From: Micromonospora sp. WMMD1128
GTDB lineage: Bacteria > Actinomycetota > Actinomycetes > Mycobacteriales > Micromonosporaceae
Assembly (NCBI RefSeq): GCF_027497235.1
Contig: NZ_CP114902.1
Span: 124,001 to 188,000, forward strand
DNA: 64,000 nt
Direction: 5' to 3'
Each line of letters begins with the position of its first letter. The stretch's first letter is position 1. Below the pieces are notes generated by a model that worked only from the letters and a program-made list of their open reading frames with translations, searched no databases and was not told the origin of the DNA. Positions 1-8,905 of this stretch are shown here, piece after piece. The position numbers and the translations under genes were made by a program.

Positions 1-2
1 TC

Positions 3-326
3 GAGGACCGCTGGGCCGCCGTCCGGGGCGTGTCTCCCGGCGCGGACGACGCCGGCTCGGTGCGTCACGATCCGGATCCGGGCGGAGGCTGGCCCGGGGA
101 GAACCCACCGGCGCTGCCGTCCGGCGGGGTGCCGGTGCCCGAGGAGTGGCGTCCGCCGACCCAGCGCGGCGGCCAGCCGGAGTGGCGTCAGGTCGAGCCG
201 GAGTGGCGGCAGCCCGAGCCGGAATGGCAGCCCGAGCCGGACCGGCAGCCCGAGCCGGAGTGGCGCCGGCCGGAACCCGGCGGCTACGGCCTGCCGTACC
301 GGGACACCGCCGACCGCTGGCGCTGA
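3..326 (+). CDS. C-terminal end of an unidentified Pro/Glu/Trp-repeat protein (5' truncated by the window edge)
   Basis: The reading frame is open from base 3 to a TGA at 324-326, so the gene starts outside the window. The visible 107 residues have no recognisable domain. Residues from about base 150 on are low complexity: a degenerate EPEW/QPEP/PEWR repeat ending in GGYGLPYRDTADRWR. The repeats are also visible in the DNA as reiterated gagccggagtgg-like units, so the tail probably grew by slippage. Such tails occur at the C-terminus of many actinobacterial membrane or cell-envelope proteins, but nothing here shows location or function. The neighbouring nuoD gene converges on it. Confidence 0.55.
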   Translation, partial: EDRWAAVRGVSPGADDAGSVRHDPDPGGGWPGENPPALPSGGVPVPEEWRPPTQRGGQPEWRQVEPEWRQPEPEWQPEPDRQPEPEWRRPEPGGYGLPYRDTADRWR

Positions 327-534
327 CCGCTCCCCTGCGACACCGACAGCAACACCCACGGCAGGACGCCGTCAGCCGGCGGGGACCGACGGCCGCGAGG
401 TTTGGGTGCGTCTGTTGTTGCGGGAGCGACATCAGGTGCACCCAGAAGGGCGCCGGAAGGGTGGCGCCCCGCAAGCACCGCCGACAGCGCCTCACCCACC
501 GACGGGCGGTCGGCCCGACCGGCGGCGGACGCGC

Positions 535-1704
535 TTACTTGTCGATGTCGCCGACCACGAAGAACATCGAGCCGAGGATGGCGATCAGGTCCGGCACCAG
601 GCAGCCGGGCAGCAGGGTCGACAGCGCCTGCACGTTCGCGTACGAGGCGGTGCGCAACTTGAGCCGCCAGGGTGTCTTCTCACCCCGCGACACCAGGTAG
701 TAGCCGTTGATACCGAGCGGGTTCTCGGTCCAGGCGTAGGTGTGCCCCTCGGGCGCCTTGACGACCTTCGGCAGGCGCGTGTTCACCGGCCCGCTCAGCC
801 GGTCCACCCGGTCCAGGCACTGCTCGGCGAGGTCGAGCGAGGCGTACACCTGGTCGAGCAGCACCTCGAACCGGGCGTGGCAGTCCCCGGCGGTCTTCGT
901 CACCACCGGCACGTCGAGCTGGTCGTAGGCCAGGTAGGGCTCGTCCCGGCGCAGGTCGAGGTCGAGGCCGGAGGCCCGGCCGACCGGCCCGGACGCGCCG
1001 AACGCGGCGGCGTCGGCGGCGGAGAGCACGCCGACGCCGACGGTGCGGGCCAGGAAGATCTCGTTGCGCCGGATCAGGTGGTCCAGGTCGGGCATCCGCC
1101 GGCGGACCTCGCCGATGGCGGCGCGGGCGCGGCCGGTCCAGCCGGCCGGCACCTCCTCCTTCAGGCCGCCGACCCGGTTGAACATGTAGTGGATCCGGCC
1201 GCCGGAGACCTCCTCCATCACCGCCTGGATGGTCTCCCGTTCCCGGAACGCGTAGAACATCGGCGTGATCGCGCCGATCTCCAGCGGGTAGGAGCCGAGG
1301 AACATCAGGTGGTTGAGCACCCGGTTCAGCTCGGCCAGCGCCATCCGCAGCCAGGTCGCGCGTTCCGGCACCTCCATGCCCATGAGCCGTTCGACGGCGA
1401 GCACCACGCCCAGCTCGTTGGAGAACGCGGACAGCCAGTCGTGCCGATTGGCCAGCACGATGATCTGCCGGTAGTCGCGTACCTCGAAGAGCTTCTCCGC
1501 GCCCCGGTGCATGTAGCCGACGATCGGCTCGGCGGCGACCACCCGTTCCCCGTCGAGCACCAGGCGCAGCCGCAGCACGCCGTGCGTCGACGGGTGCTGT
1601 GGCCCGATGTTGAGCACCATGTCGGTGCCGAGCTGCTCGCCGCCGGCCCCGGTGCCGACGGTCAGCTCGCGGAGGTCGCCGGCGTCCGTGGTCATGCCCG
1701 TCAT
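535..1704 (-). CDS. nuoD: NADH-quinone oxidoreductase subunit D paralogue (NuoD2 type), orphan
   Basis: 389 residues covering a whole NuoD/49-kDa subunit: [13 protein letters not shown] near residues 34-46, [12 protein letters not shown] near 63-74, [11 protein letters not shown] and the C-terminal VVGDIDK. In complex I this subunit lies between cluster N2 and the quinone site. No other nuo gene is present, so this is a stand-alone paralogue like the second NuoD of streptomycetes. Aligned by eye to Thermus Nqo4, Arg84 corresponds to Arg87 here (ANRHDW), but the quinone-contacting Tyr87 is Trp90. The ATG at 1704 is chosen because it overlaps the stop of the upstream methyltransferase (ATGA, 1701-1704), implying translational coupling; a second ATG is at 1695. 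Whether it works in complex I is unknown. Confidence 0.93.
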   Translation of the reverse strand: MTGMTTDAGDLRELTVGTGAGGEQLGTDMVLNIGPQHPSTHGVLRLRLVLDGERVVAAEPIVGYMHRGAEKLFEVRDYRQIIVLANRHDWLSAFSNELGVVLAVERLMGMEVPERATWLRMALAELNRVLNHLMFLGSYPLEIGAITPMFYAFRERETIQAVMEEVSGGRIHYMFNRVGGLKEEVPAGWTGRARAAIGEVRRRMPDLDHLIRRNEIFLARTVGVGVLSAADAAAFGASGPVGRASGLDLDLRRDEPYLAYDQLDVPVVTKTAGDCHARFEVLLDQVYASLDLAEQCLDRVDRLSGPVNTRLPKVVKAPEGHTYAWTENPLGINGYYLVSRGEKTPWRLKLRTASYANVQALSTLLPGCLVPDLIAILGSMFFVVGDIDK

Positions 1705-2816
1705 CGTGCCACGAGCGGGTCGAGGGCGACGCCGACCGGCTGCCGCAGCCACAGGTGCCCGCCGAGGCCGGCCGCGTCGGTCAGCTCGGCCGCCGCCGAC
1801 GCCGTGGCAAGCGCCCGCAGGTAGCCGGCCGGGTCGCGGGCGGCCAGGCTCAGCGGCGGTCGCCCGCCGTCGGCCCCGAGCGCCCGCAACGCCTCCCGCT
1901 GCGAAACCAGGGTGTACGCACACCGGGCGACCCGTTCACCGGCGGAGGCGACCGAGTCCATGGCGACGTGCGCGGTCACGTCGCACGACCCGTCCGGCAC
2001 CGGTGGCACCTGCCGCCCGTCCCGGTAGCCGGTCAACGTCCCGGCGATGGGCCGTGACCCGCGCAGGTGCCCGTAGTCGACGGCCAGCGCGAGCCCGCGC
2101 TCGATCCGCCCCACCGCCTCCGCCCACGCCTCGTCCCGAGCCCGCCCGATCTCCACCCGCCCCCAGCCACCCGACTCCCCATCCCACCCGTCCCCGCCGT
2201 CGTTGATCAAGGAGTTTGCGTCGGGCGGGGCCCCGGACGACGACGCAAACTCCTTGATCAACGGCAACGGTCGGGGCGGGAGGGGCCACCAGGTGGTCAG
2301 CCAGGCGGTGTCGGTGGGGGAGAGGGCGGGGCCGGGGGTTTCCTCGCCTGTGGTGGGGTTCACCAGGAGGAGGTGCCAGTCCTGCGGGGAGAGGACTGCC
2401 ACGTCCAGGGGGACGTTGTCCAGCCACTCGGTGGCGAGCAGCAGGCCGGTGATCCGTTCGGGGATCTCCGCGCGCCAGTCGATCTCCGGTGGCAGGTCGT
2501 CCGGGCGGGCGGCCCGTTCCACCGCCACCGGGTGGAGCCGGGCGGCCAGGTCCGGTCCGGCCTGCGCCAGCAGTGCCCGGAGCAGTTCGCCCCGGCCCGC
2601 GCCCACGTCCACCACGTCCAGCCGGGCGGGGCGGCCCAGCGCCTCGTCGAGCGCGACGAGCTGGCGGAGCAGGGCCGCGGCGAAGACCGGCGAGGCGTGC
2701 GCGCTGGTGCGGAAGTGGGCGGCGGGGCCGGGGCCGGCGACGAAGAAGCCGTCCGGGCCGTAGAGCGCCAGCTCCATGGCGTCGCGCCAGCGCAGCGCGG
2801 GGAGTCCGGACGTCAC
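1701..2816 (-). CDS. MidA/NDUFAF7-family (DUF185, COG1565) SAM-dependent methyltransferase
   Basis: 371 residues. SAM motif I is [11 protein letters not shown] at about 68-78. Other family blocks are LYGPDGFF near 18-25, [13 protein letters not shown] near 34-46, [14 protein letters not shown] near 126-139, AVDYGH, and GTLTGYRDG followed by [13 protein letters not shown]. These match the MidA/NDUFAF7 group as I know it. The mitochondrial member dimethylates an arginine of NDUFS2, the NuoD homologue, and here the gene is translationally coupled to nuoD, so NuoD is the obvious candidate substrate (inference). A perfect palindromic repeat lies in frame and encodes residues about 185-206, between the WWPL block and [11 protein letters not shown], a segment that is normally short. 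The frame stays intact, so the gene is probably functional. Confidence 0.82.
   Translation of the reverse strand: MTSGLPALRWRDAMELALYGPDGFFVAGPGPAAHFRTSAHASPVFAAALLRQLVALDEALGRPARLDVVDVGAGRGELLRALLAQAGPDLAARLHPVAVERAARPDDLPPEIDWRAEIPERITGLLLATEWLDNVPLDVAVLSPQDWHLLLVNPTTGEETPGPALSPTDTAWLTTWWPLPPRPLPLIKEFASSSGAPPDANSLINDGGDGWDGESGGWGRVEIGRARDEAWAEAVGRIERGLALAVDYGHLRGSRPIAGTLTGYRDGRQVPPVPDGSCDVTAHVAMDSVASAGERVARCAYTLVSQREALRALGADGGRPPLSLAARDPAGYLRALATASAAAELTDAAGLGGHLWLRQPVGVALDPLVAR
2201..2263. repeat. Perfect 23-bp inverted repeat inserted in frame in the methyltransferase gene
   Basis: Arms 2201-2223 and 2241-2263 are exact reverse complements (core ttgatcaaggagtttgcgtc) around a 17-nt GC-rich loop. 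The element is 63 bp, divisible by three, and is read through by the methyltransferase without a stop. The arms are noticeably richer in A/T than the surrounding gene. I recall this core as common in Micromonospora genomes, but only one copy is present here. It looks like a mobile palindromic element of the REP/MITE kind. Confidence 0.85.
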
Positions 2817-2860
2817 CGGCCGACCCTACGGCGCGCCGCCGCCGGCCCGCCGGGTGGCCG

Positions 2861-2911
2861 GTGAAGGTTTTCACACCTTCTTGTTTCCGGTCTGTCAACC
2901 GGGCGCATACT
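2861..2911. promoter_or_regulatory. Operator-like palindromes and candidate promoter between the divergent methyltransferase-nuoD and panC operons
   Basis: The 135-bp divergent intergenic region contains two overlapping palindromes, GTGAAGGTTTTCAC at 2861-2874 and gaaggt-N6-accttc at 2863-2880. They are followed on the plus strand by a possible -35 TTGTTT (2881-2886) and -10 CATACT (2906-2911, 19-nt spacer). The symmetry suggests a repressor site controlling one or both operons. The promoter call is weak. Confidence 0.35.
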
Positions 2912-2951
2912 TGCCTCGACCGGTACCCCCTCCGAGGACTGGATCACTGAC

Positions 2952-3887
2952 ATGAGCGCACCGCTGCGCCCGCGGGCCCTCCGCGCCCCGCTCGCCGTCC
3001 CCCGTACCCTCTCCGTCGGTGTGCTCGGCGCCGGCCGGGTCGGTGCCGTGCTCGGCGCGGCTCTCGCCGCCGCCGGCCACCGCGTGGTCGCCGCGTCCGG
3101 CGGCTCCGGCGCCTCCCGCGCCCGGCTCGCGCTGCTGCTGCCGCAGACCCCGCACCGTGCCGCCCCCGACGTGGCCCGCGCCGCCACCGACCTGCTGATC
3201 GTCGCGGTCCCCGACGACGCCCTGGCCGGCGTGGTCGCCGACCTGGCCGCGCGGGGCGCGCTGCACCCGGGCCAGATGGTGGCGCACACCTCCGGCGCGC
3301 ACGGGCTGGCCGTGCTGGCCCCGGCGGCTGCGGCCGGCGCCCGACCGCTCGCGCTGCACCCGGCGATGACCTTCACCGGTACGCCGGACGACCTGTCCCG
3401 CCTGGCCGGCATCTCCTACGGCGTGACCGCCCCGACCGAGCTGCGCCCGTTCGCGGCCCGGCTCGTGGCCGACCTGGGCGGCGTGCCCGAGTGGGTGGGT
3501 GAGGCCGACCGGCCGCTCTACCACGCAGCGCTCGCGCACGGTGCCAACCACCTGGTGACACTGGTCAACGACGCGGCCGACCGGTTGCGCGACGCCGGGG
3601 TGGATCGGCCGGAGAAGGTGCTCGCCCCGCTGCTGCGGGCCGCCCTGGAGAATGCGCTGCGCCTCGGCGACGACGCGCTGACCGGCCCGGTGTCCCGGGG
3701 CGACGCGGGCACCGTACGCCGGCACCTGGACCGGCTCGCGCGGACCGCGCCGGAATCCGTACCGGCGTATCTGGCGTTGGCCCGACGGACGGCGGACCGC
3801 GCGGTCGCGGCGGGCCGGCTGCGCCCGGCGGACGCGGCGGCGCTGCTGGACGTGCTGGACGGGATGGAGGTGGCCTCCTCATGGTGA
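2952..3887 (+). CDS. Rossmann-like and DUF2520 domain oxidoreductase
   Basis: 311 residues. The N-terminal Rossmann half has a dinucleotide-binding loop [14 protein letters not shown] at about 23-36 and a [11 protein letters not shown] strand-loop; the C-terminal DUF2520 half includes [10 protein letters not shown] and the conserved [12 protein letters not shown] helix. The fold resembles ketopantoate reductase/NADP oxidoreductases. Its stop overlaps the panC start by 7 bp, and members of this family commonly sit beside panC, so a role in pantothenate synthesis (for example ketopantoate reduction) is plausible but unproven. About 18 extra N-terminal residues precede the Rossmann strand; a later start is possible. 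Confidence 0.85.
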   Translation: MSAPLRPRALRAPLAVPRTLSVGVLGAGRVGAVLGAALAAAGHRVVAASGGSGASRARLALLLPQTPHRAAPDVARAATDLLIVAVPDDALAGVVADLAARGALHPGQMVAHTSGAHGLAVLAPAAAAGARPLALHPAMTFTGTPDDLSRLAGISYGVTAPTELRPFAARLVADLGGVPEWVGEADRPLYHAALAHGANHLVTLVNDAADRLRDAGVDRPEKVLAPLLRAALENALRLGDDALTGPVSRGDAGTVRRHLDRLARTAPESVPAYLALARRTADRAVAAGRLRPADAAALLDVLDGMEVASSW

Positions 3888-4729
3888 GCGTGGTGCACAC
3901 CCGCAAGGAGTTGGCGGCGGCCCGGGACGGGCTGACCGGCACGGTCGGCGTGGTGATGACCATGGGCGCGCTGCACGCCGGGCACGAGACGCTGCTGCGG
4001 GCCGCCCGGGAGCGGGCCGACCACGTGCTGGTGACCGTCTTCGTGAACCCGCTCCAGTTCGGCCCGAACGAGGACTTCGACCGTTACCCGCGCACGCTCG
4101 ACGCGGACCTGGAGATCTGCCGGCGGGCCGGGGTGGACCTGGTCTTCGCGCCCCCGGTGCGCGAGATGTACCCGGACGGTCAGCCGACGGTGCGGCTGGA
4201 CCCGGGTCCGCTCGGCGCGGACCTGGAGGGCCTGAGCCGCCCCGGCTTCTTCCACGGTGTGCTCACCGTGGTCCTGAAGCTGCTCCAGCTCACCCGCCCC
4301 GACCTGGCGTTCTTCGGGGAGAAGGACTACCAGCAGCTCACCCTGGTCCGCCGGATGGTCCGCGACCTGGACGTGCCGACCGAGATCGTCGGCGTGTCGA
4401 CCGTGCGGGAGCCGGACGGCCTGGCCCTGTCCAGCCGCAACCGCTACCTCTCCGCCGAGGAGCGGCGGGCCGCGTTGAGCCTCTCCGCCGCGCTGCGTGC
4501 CGGCGTCGCGGCGGCCGAGCGGGGCGACGACGCGGGCGCGGTGCTGGCCGCCGCGCACCGGGGCTTCGACCCGGGTACGCCGGAGGCCCGCCTCGACTAT
4601 CTGGTGCTCACCGACCCCGACCTGGAACCCGGCCCGGTCGCCGGCGCGGCCCGGCTGCTGATCGCGGCCTGGATCGGCGCCACCCGTCTGATCGACAACA
4701 CCGCGATCCACCTCGCGCCGCGGCACTGA
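3881..4729 (+). CDS. panC: Pantothenate synthetase (pantoate--beta-alanine ligase)
   Basis: 282 residues, normal for the family. It adenylates pantoate with ATP and condenses it with beta-alanine to give pantothenate, the CoA precursor. The nucleotidyltransferase HIGH-like motif MGALHAGH is at 28-35, followed by [29 protein letters not shown], the KMSKS-like LSSRNRYL and the terminal RLIDNTAI. The ATG overlaps the end of the DUF2520 gene, and panD follows after 28 bp, so the three form an operon covering the last steps of pantothenate formation. Confidence 0.97.
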   Translation: MVSVVHTRKELAAARDGLTGTVGVVMTMGALHAGHETLLRAARERADHVLVTVFVNPLQFGPNEDFDRYPRTLDADLEICRRAGVDLVFAPPVREMYPDGQPTVRLDPGPLGADLEGLSRPGFFHGVLTVVLKLLQLTRPDLAFFGEKDYQQLTLVRRMVRDLDVPTEIVGVSTVREPDGLALSSRNRYLSAEERRAALSLSAALRAGVAAAERGDDAGAVLAAAHRGFDPGTPEARLDYLVLTDPDLEPGPVAGAARLLIAAWIGATRLIDNTAIHLAPRH

Positions 4730-4757
4730 CCCACCACGAATGCGGAAAGGCACCCCG

Positions 4758-5186
4758 ATGCTCCGGACCATGCTCAAGTCGAAGATCCACCGGGCCACGG
4801 TGACCCAGGCCGACCTGCACTACGTCGGCTCGGTGACGGTGGACGAGGATCTGCTCGACGCGGCGGACCTGCTCCCCGGCGAGCAGGTCGCGATCGTGGA
4901 CATCACCAACGGCGCCCGCCTGGAGACGTACGTGATTCCGGGCCGGCGGGGCAGCGGCGTGATCGGCATCAACGGTGCCGCCGCGCACCTGGTGCACCCC
5001 GGTGACCTGGTCATCCTCATCTCGTACGGGCAGATGGACGACGCCGAGGCACGGGCCCGGCAGCCCCGGGTGGTGCACGTGGACGCCGACAACCGGGTCG
5101 TCGACCTCGGTGCCGATCCGGCCACTGCCGCCCCCGGCACCGCCGGAGACCCCGTCCCCAACCCCCTGGCCGCCGCCCTGAACTGA
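4758..5186 (+). CDS. panD: Aspartate 1-decarboxylase proenzyme
   Basis: 142 residues from the ATG at 4758, preceded by a ggaaagg ribosome-binding site; an in-frame ATG at 4740 would add six residues not typical of the family. It makes beta-alanine from aspartate for PanC. The self-processing site is visible as HYVG-S at residues 21-25, where the Gly24-Ser25 bond is cleaved and Ser25 becomes the pyruvoyl cofactor. The conserved blocks [19 protein letters not shown] and [12 protein letters not shown] follow. The C-terminal 20 residues are a variable Ala/Pro-rich tail. Confidence 0.96.
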   Translation: MLRTMLKSKIHRATVTQADLHYVGSVTVDEDLLDAADLLPGEQVAIVDITNGARLETYVIPGRRGSGVIGINGAAAHLVHPGDLVILISYGQMDDAEARARQPRVVHVDADNRVVDLGADPATAAPGTAGDPVPNPLAAALN

Positions 5187-5291
5187 GCCCCGTCGACGAT
5201 CCCGCGGTTCGCGGTCTGTCACCGGAAGGTCATTTTCGGCTACCCTGAGCGGGCCGTCGGATTCGACGGTCGTCGGGCTGGGGGAGGCGCG

Positions 5292-6185
5292 ATGGGCCGT
5301 GCGATGCGCAGTCTCGTCGCCGTGTTGGCTGCGGCGGCGACGCTGGCCGGGTGTGCCTCGTCCGGCGGGCTCGACGGCGACCTCACCGACGACTGGGCCG
5401 CCTTCGCGCCGGCCGGGCCGTTCACCCCGGCGGCCGAGGTCTGCCAGGTCGCCGACTTCACCCCGACCGTGGCCCTGGCGGGCTACGACCCGGTCGACTG
5501 CGACCTGCCGCACCGGGTGGAGACCGTGCACGTCGGTGCGTTCCCCGGCGACCGGGCCACCCCGCCGGCGCTCACCTCGCCGGAGTTGCGTGCCGCGTTC
5601 ACCGAGTGCGACAAGCGGGCCGGCGCGTACGTCGGTGACGACTGGCGCGCCGGACGGCTGCGGCTCGGTGTGGCGATGCCCACCGCCACCGGCTGGACGG
5701 GCGGGGCCCGCTGGTACCGGTGCGACCTGACCGAGTTGAACACGGTCGAGGCGGCGGCCGTCGTGGTGGTCCGGACGGGCAGCCTGCGCGACGCGCTCAA
5801 GCCGCCCTCCCCGCTGCGCCTGGGCTGCCAGCGCACCAGCCGGGACGGGCACCGGGTGCAGCGGCTCACCCCGACCGACTGCGCCGGGGCGCACGATGCC
5901 GAGTTCGTCGGGGTGTGGGTGGCGCCGGACCGACCGTTCCCGAAGGAGCCGGCGGACTGGGTGCCGCTCTACGCCGGCTGCTATTCCGCCATCGCGCGCT
6001 TCACCGGTGTGCCCGCCGACCCGATCCTGCGTTACCGCAGCGACGTGGTGGTCCGTCCGCCCGCCGCCGGTCGCTGGGCGGTCGGCGACCGCGGTGTCCG
6101 GTGCTACCTGTGGCTCAGCGACCGCACGGTGACCGCCTCGCTGAAGGGCGCCGGCCCGGCCCGCCTGCCGGTCCGGACGAGGTAG
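5292..6185 (+). CDS. Lipoprotein with two septum-formation-type domains
   Basis: 297 residues. A lipoprotein signal peptide ends in LAGC with Cys21 as the lipid-anchored residue, so the protein should sit on the outer face of the membrane. The mature part contains two related Cys-containing modules (roughly 45-150 and 180-285), each with a CxxxxxxxP...DC..PH pattern at its start and an RCYLW or YRCDL strand at its end, consistent with tandem Septum_form domains. The start has a ggggagg ribosome-binding site. It lies between panD and nadB but has its own 105-bp upstream region, and I see no metabolic link to them. A cell-division role is suggested only by the family name. Confidence 0.75.
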   Translation: MGRAMRSLVAVLAAAATLAGCASSGGLDGDLTDDWAAFAPAGPFTPAAEVCQVADFTPTVALAGYDPVDCDLPHRVETVHVGAFPGDRATPPALTSPELRAAFTECDKRAGAYVGDDWRAGRLRLGVAMPTATGWTGGARWYRCDLTELNTVEAAAVVVVRTGSLRDALKPPSPLRLGCQRTSRDGHRVQRLTPTDCAGAHDAEFVGVWVAPDRPFPKEPADWVPLYAGCYSAIARFTGVPADPILRYRSDVVVRPPAAGRWAVGDRGVRCYLWLSDRTVTASLKGAGPARLPVRTR

Positions 6186-6246
6186 CCGAAACCACTCGTC
6201 CCGCCCCCGCCGCCCGGGCCGAGGATGCTTCGGGTTGACTGTGCCC

Positions 6247-7995
6247 ATGGACCTACCCACCGTCGACCTGCCAGTGCTGCCCCGGCTGCTCGCCGCGCCC
6301 GCGCCCGGCTGGGTGGAGACCACCGACGTGATCGTCGTCGGCTCCGGCGTCGCCGGGCTGACCGCTGCGCTGCACCTGCGCGAGGCCGGCCTGCACGTCA
6401 CCGTCGTCACCAAGGTCGACATCGACGAGGGTTCCACCCGGTGGGCGCAGGGCGGCATCGCCGCGGTGCTCGACCCGGCGGACAGCCCGGCCGCCCACGC
6501 GTACGACACCGAGGTGGCCGGCGTCGGCCTCTGCGACCCGGCGGCGGTCCGGGTGCTCGTGGAGGAGGGCCCGACCCGGCTGCGCGAGCTGATGCGGATC
6601 GGGGCGGAGTTCGACCGCAACCCGGACGGCTCGCTGATGCTCGGCCGCGAGGGTGGCCACCGGGCCGACCGGGTCGTGCACGCGGGCGGCGACGCCACCG
6701 GCGCCGAGGTGCAGCGGGCGCTGCACGCGGCGGTGCGGCGCGACCCGTGGATCCGGCTGGTCGAGCACGCCCTGGTGCTCGACCTGCTGCGCGCCCCCGG
6801 CGACGGTCCGGATGGTTTCGGCCCGGCCTGCGGGATCACGCTGCACGTGCTGGGCGAGGGCAGCGAGGACGGCGTCGGCGCGATCCTCGGCCGCGCGGTG
6901 GTGCTCGCCACCGGCGGGATGGGGCAGGTCTTCGCGGCCACCACCAACCCGTCGGTCTCCACCGGGGACGGGGTGGCGCTGGCGTTGCGCGCCGGCGCGG
7001 CCGTCACCGACCTGGAGTTCGTCCAGTTCCATCCGACCGCGCTGATCGTGCCGGCCGGTGGGCCGGGCGCCGGCCTGGCGCAACAGCCGCTGGTCTCCGA
7101 GGCGTTGCGGGGCGAGGGCGCCCACTTGGTCGACGGCGACGGCAAGCGGTTCATGGTCGGCCAGCACGAGTTGGCCGAGCTGGCTCCCCGGGACGTGGTG
7201 GCCAAGGGCATCCACCGGGTGCTGAACGCGTCCGGCGCCGACCACGTGTTCCTGGACGCACGGCACCTGGGCGGCGACTTCCTGGCCCGGCGGTTCCCCA
7301 CCATCGTGGCGTCCTGCCTGGCCATCGGGGTGGACCCGGCGACCGACCTGATCCCGGTCGCGCCGGCCGCCCACTACGCCTCCGGCGGCGTCCGGACCGA
7401 CCTTCGTGGCCGCACCTCGATCCCCGGCCTGTACGCCTGCGGCGAGGTGGCCTGCACCGGCGTGCACGGCGCCAACCGGCTGGCCAGCAACTCGCTGCTG
7501 GAGGGGCTGGTCTTCGCCCGCCGGATCGCCGAGGCCGTCGCCGCCGGGCTGCCCGAGCAGGCCCGGCCGGCGGACACCGGCGCCTGGGTGGGCGGGCCGG
7601 GCCGGCTGGTGCCGGCGGCGGGCACGGCGGAGCTGCAACGGGCGATGTCCCGGGGCGCGGGCGTGCTCCGGTCGGCGGAGTCGTTGACCGGCACCGCGGC
7701 CACGCTCACCGCGCTGAGCGAGGGGCGGGGCGTGCCCCGTACCGCCGACTGGGAGGCGACGAACCTGATCACCGTGGCGTCGACGCTCGTCGCCGCCGCG
7801 TACGCCCGCGAGGAGACGCGGGGGTGCCACTGGCGGGAGGACTTCCCGGCGGCCGACGACAGGTGGCTGGGTCACCTGGTGGCCGGGGTGGGCACGGATG
7901 GGCTGCTGGTCGAGCGTTGGGTGAGCGCGAGGAGTGAGCCGGTCTTGCGAGCCCCGCAGTCGCGAACGTCAGGAACAGAGGAGAGGATTCCATGA
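6247..7995 (+). CDS. nadB: L-aspartate oxidase
   Basis: 582 residues. Flavoenzyme of de novo NAD synthesis that oxidises aspartate to iminoaspartate. The FAD-binding VVGSGVAGLTAALHL is at about 30-44. Other family blocks are STRWAQGGIAA, GREGGHRADRVVHAGGDATG, VLATGGMGQVF, QFHPTAL, AAHYASGGVRTD and GEVACTGVHGANRLASNS. The ATG at 6247 is preferred; TTG 6235 and GTG 6241 are in-frame alternatives. The stop overlaps the nadC start (ATGA). No nadA is present beside nadBC, so quinolinate synthase must be encoded elsewhere. Confidence 0.95.
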   Translation: MDLPTVDLPVLPRLLAAPAPGWVETTDVIVVGSGVAGLTAALHLREAGLHVTVVTKVDIDEGSTRWAQGGIAAVLDPADSPAAHAYDTEVAGVGLCDPAAVRVLVEEGPTRLRELMRIGAEFDRNPDGSLMLGREGGHRADRVVHAGGDATGAEVQRALHAAVRRDPWIRLVEHALVLDLLRAPGDGPDGFGPACGITLHVLGEGSEDGVGAILGRAVVLATGGMGQVFAATTNPSVSTGDGVALALRAGAAVTDLEFVQFHPTALIVPAGGPGAGLAQQPLVSEALRGEGAHLVDGDGKRFMVGQHELAELAPRDVVAKGIHRVLNASGADHVFLDARHLGGDFLARRFPTIVASCLAIGVDPATDLIPVAPAAHYASGGVRTDLRGRTSIPGLYACGEVACTGVHGANRLASNSLLEGLVFARRIAEAVAAGLPEQARPADTGAWVGGPGRLVPAAGTAELQRAMSRGAGVLRSAESLTGTAATLTALSEGRGVPRTADWEATNLITVASTLVAAAYAREETRGCHWREDFPAADDRWLGHLVAGVGTDGLLVERWVSARSEPVLRAPQSRTSGTEERIP

Positions 7996-8888
7996 TCGAG
8001 TCGACGGTGCGGGCGCTGCGGGACGGCGGGCTGGACCCGGAGCGGGTCCGGCGGATCGTCGTCGACGCGCTGGCCGAGGACCTCGGCCCGGACTTCCTCG
8101 ACGTGACGAGCGTCGCGACCGTCCCGGCCGACCAGCGGGACACCGCCGACCTGGTGGCGCGCGAGGACGGGGTGGTGGCCGGGCTGCCGGTGGCCGCCGC
8201 GGTGTTCGAGCTGGTGGGCGACGTGACTGGCGCCGGGCGTACGGTCGAGGTGTCGCTCGTGGCCCACGACGGGCAGCGGGTGGCGCGCGGCGAGGTGCTG
8301 GCCACCGTGACCGGGCCGACCCGGCTGCTGCTCACCGCCGAGCGGACGGCGCTGAACCTGCTCTCCCGGATGTCCGGGGTGGCCACCCACACCCGGGCGT
8401 GGGCGGACGCGCTGGCCGGCACGAAGGCGATGGTGCTGGACACCCGCAAGACCACGCCGGGGCTGCGAGGGCTGGAGAAGTACGCGGTCCGAGCGGGTGG
8501 TGGCACGAACAAGCGGATGGGCCTGCACGACGTCGCGATGATCAAGGACAACCACAAGCTGGCGGCGGGCGGGATCGCGCCCGCGTTCCGGCGGGTCCGG
8601 GAGGCGTTCCCGGACGTGCCGGTGCAGGTGGAGGTGGACACGCTTGCCGAGGCGGTGGAGGCGGTCGAGGCCGGGGCCGGCTTCCTGCTGCTCGACAACA
8701 TGACCCCGGCGCAGCTTCGTGAGGTGGTGGCCGTGGTGGGCGACCGGGCGGAGTTGGAGGCGACCGGTGGGCTGACCCTGCCGGTGGCCGCCGAGTACGG
8801 GGCCACCGGCGTGGACTTCCTCTCCGTGGGCGCGCTCACCCACTCCTCGCCGATCCTCGACATCGCTCTCGACCTGCGCGGTAGGTGA
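7992..8888 (+). CDS. nadC: Quinolinate phosphoribosyltransferase (nicotinate-nucleotide pyrophosphorylase, carboxylating)
   Basis: 298 residues. It converts quinolinate and PRPP to nicotinate mononucleotide, the step after NadB/NadA. Characteristic blocks are ERTALNLLSRMSGVAT, LDTRKTTPGLRGLEKYAV, GGGTNKRMGLHD, IKDNH, VQVEVDTLAEA and EATGGL. It is translationally coupled to nadB by an ATGA overlap, and coaX follows after 17 bp. Length is normal. Confidence 0.96.
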   Translation: MIESTVRALRDGGLDPERVRRIVVDALAEDLGPDFLDVTSVATVPADQRDTADLVAREDGVVAGLPVAAAVFELVGDVTGAGRTVEVSLVAHDGQRVARGEVLATVTGPTRLLLTAERTALNLLSRMSGVATHTRAWADALAGTKAMVLDTRKTTPGLRGLEKYAVRAGGGTNKRMGLHDVAMIKDNHKLAAGGIAPAFRRVREAFPDVPVQVEVDTLAEAVEAVEAGAGFLLLDNMTPAQLREVVAVVGDRAELEATGGLTLPVAAEYGATGVDFLSVGALTHSSPILDIALDLRGR

Positions 8889-8905
8889 CCGTCTAGGCTG
8901 CCGCT

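Noticed and set aside
284..499. 71-codon minus-strand frame in the gap after the first partial gene
   Set aside because: Overlaps the end of a supported gene, has no ribosome-binding site or recognisable motif.
4608..7325. 905-codon open frame antisense to panC-panD-nadB
   Set aside because: Crosses several convincing genes on the other strand and their gaps; product is low-complexity Ser/Arg/Pro.
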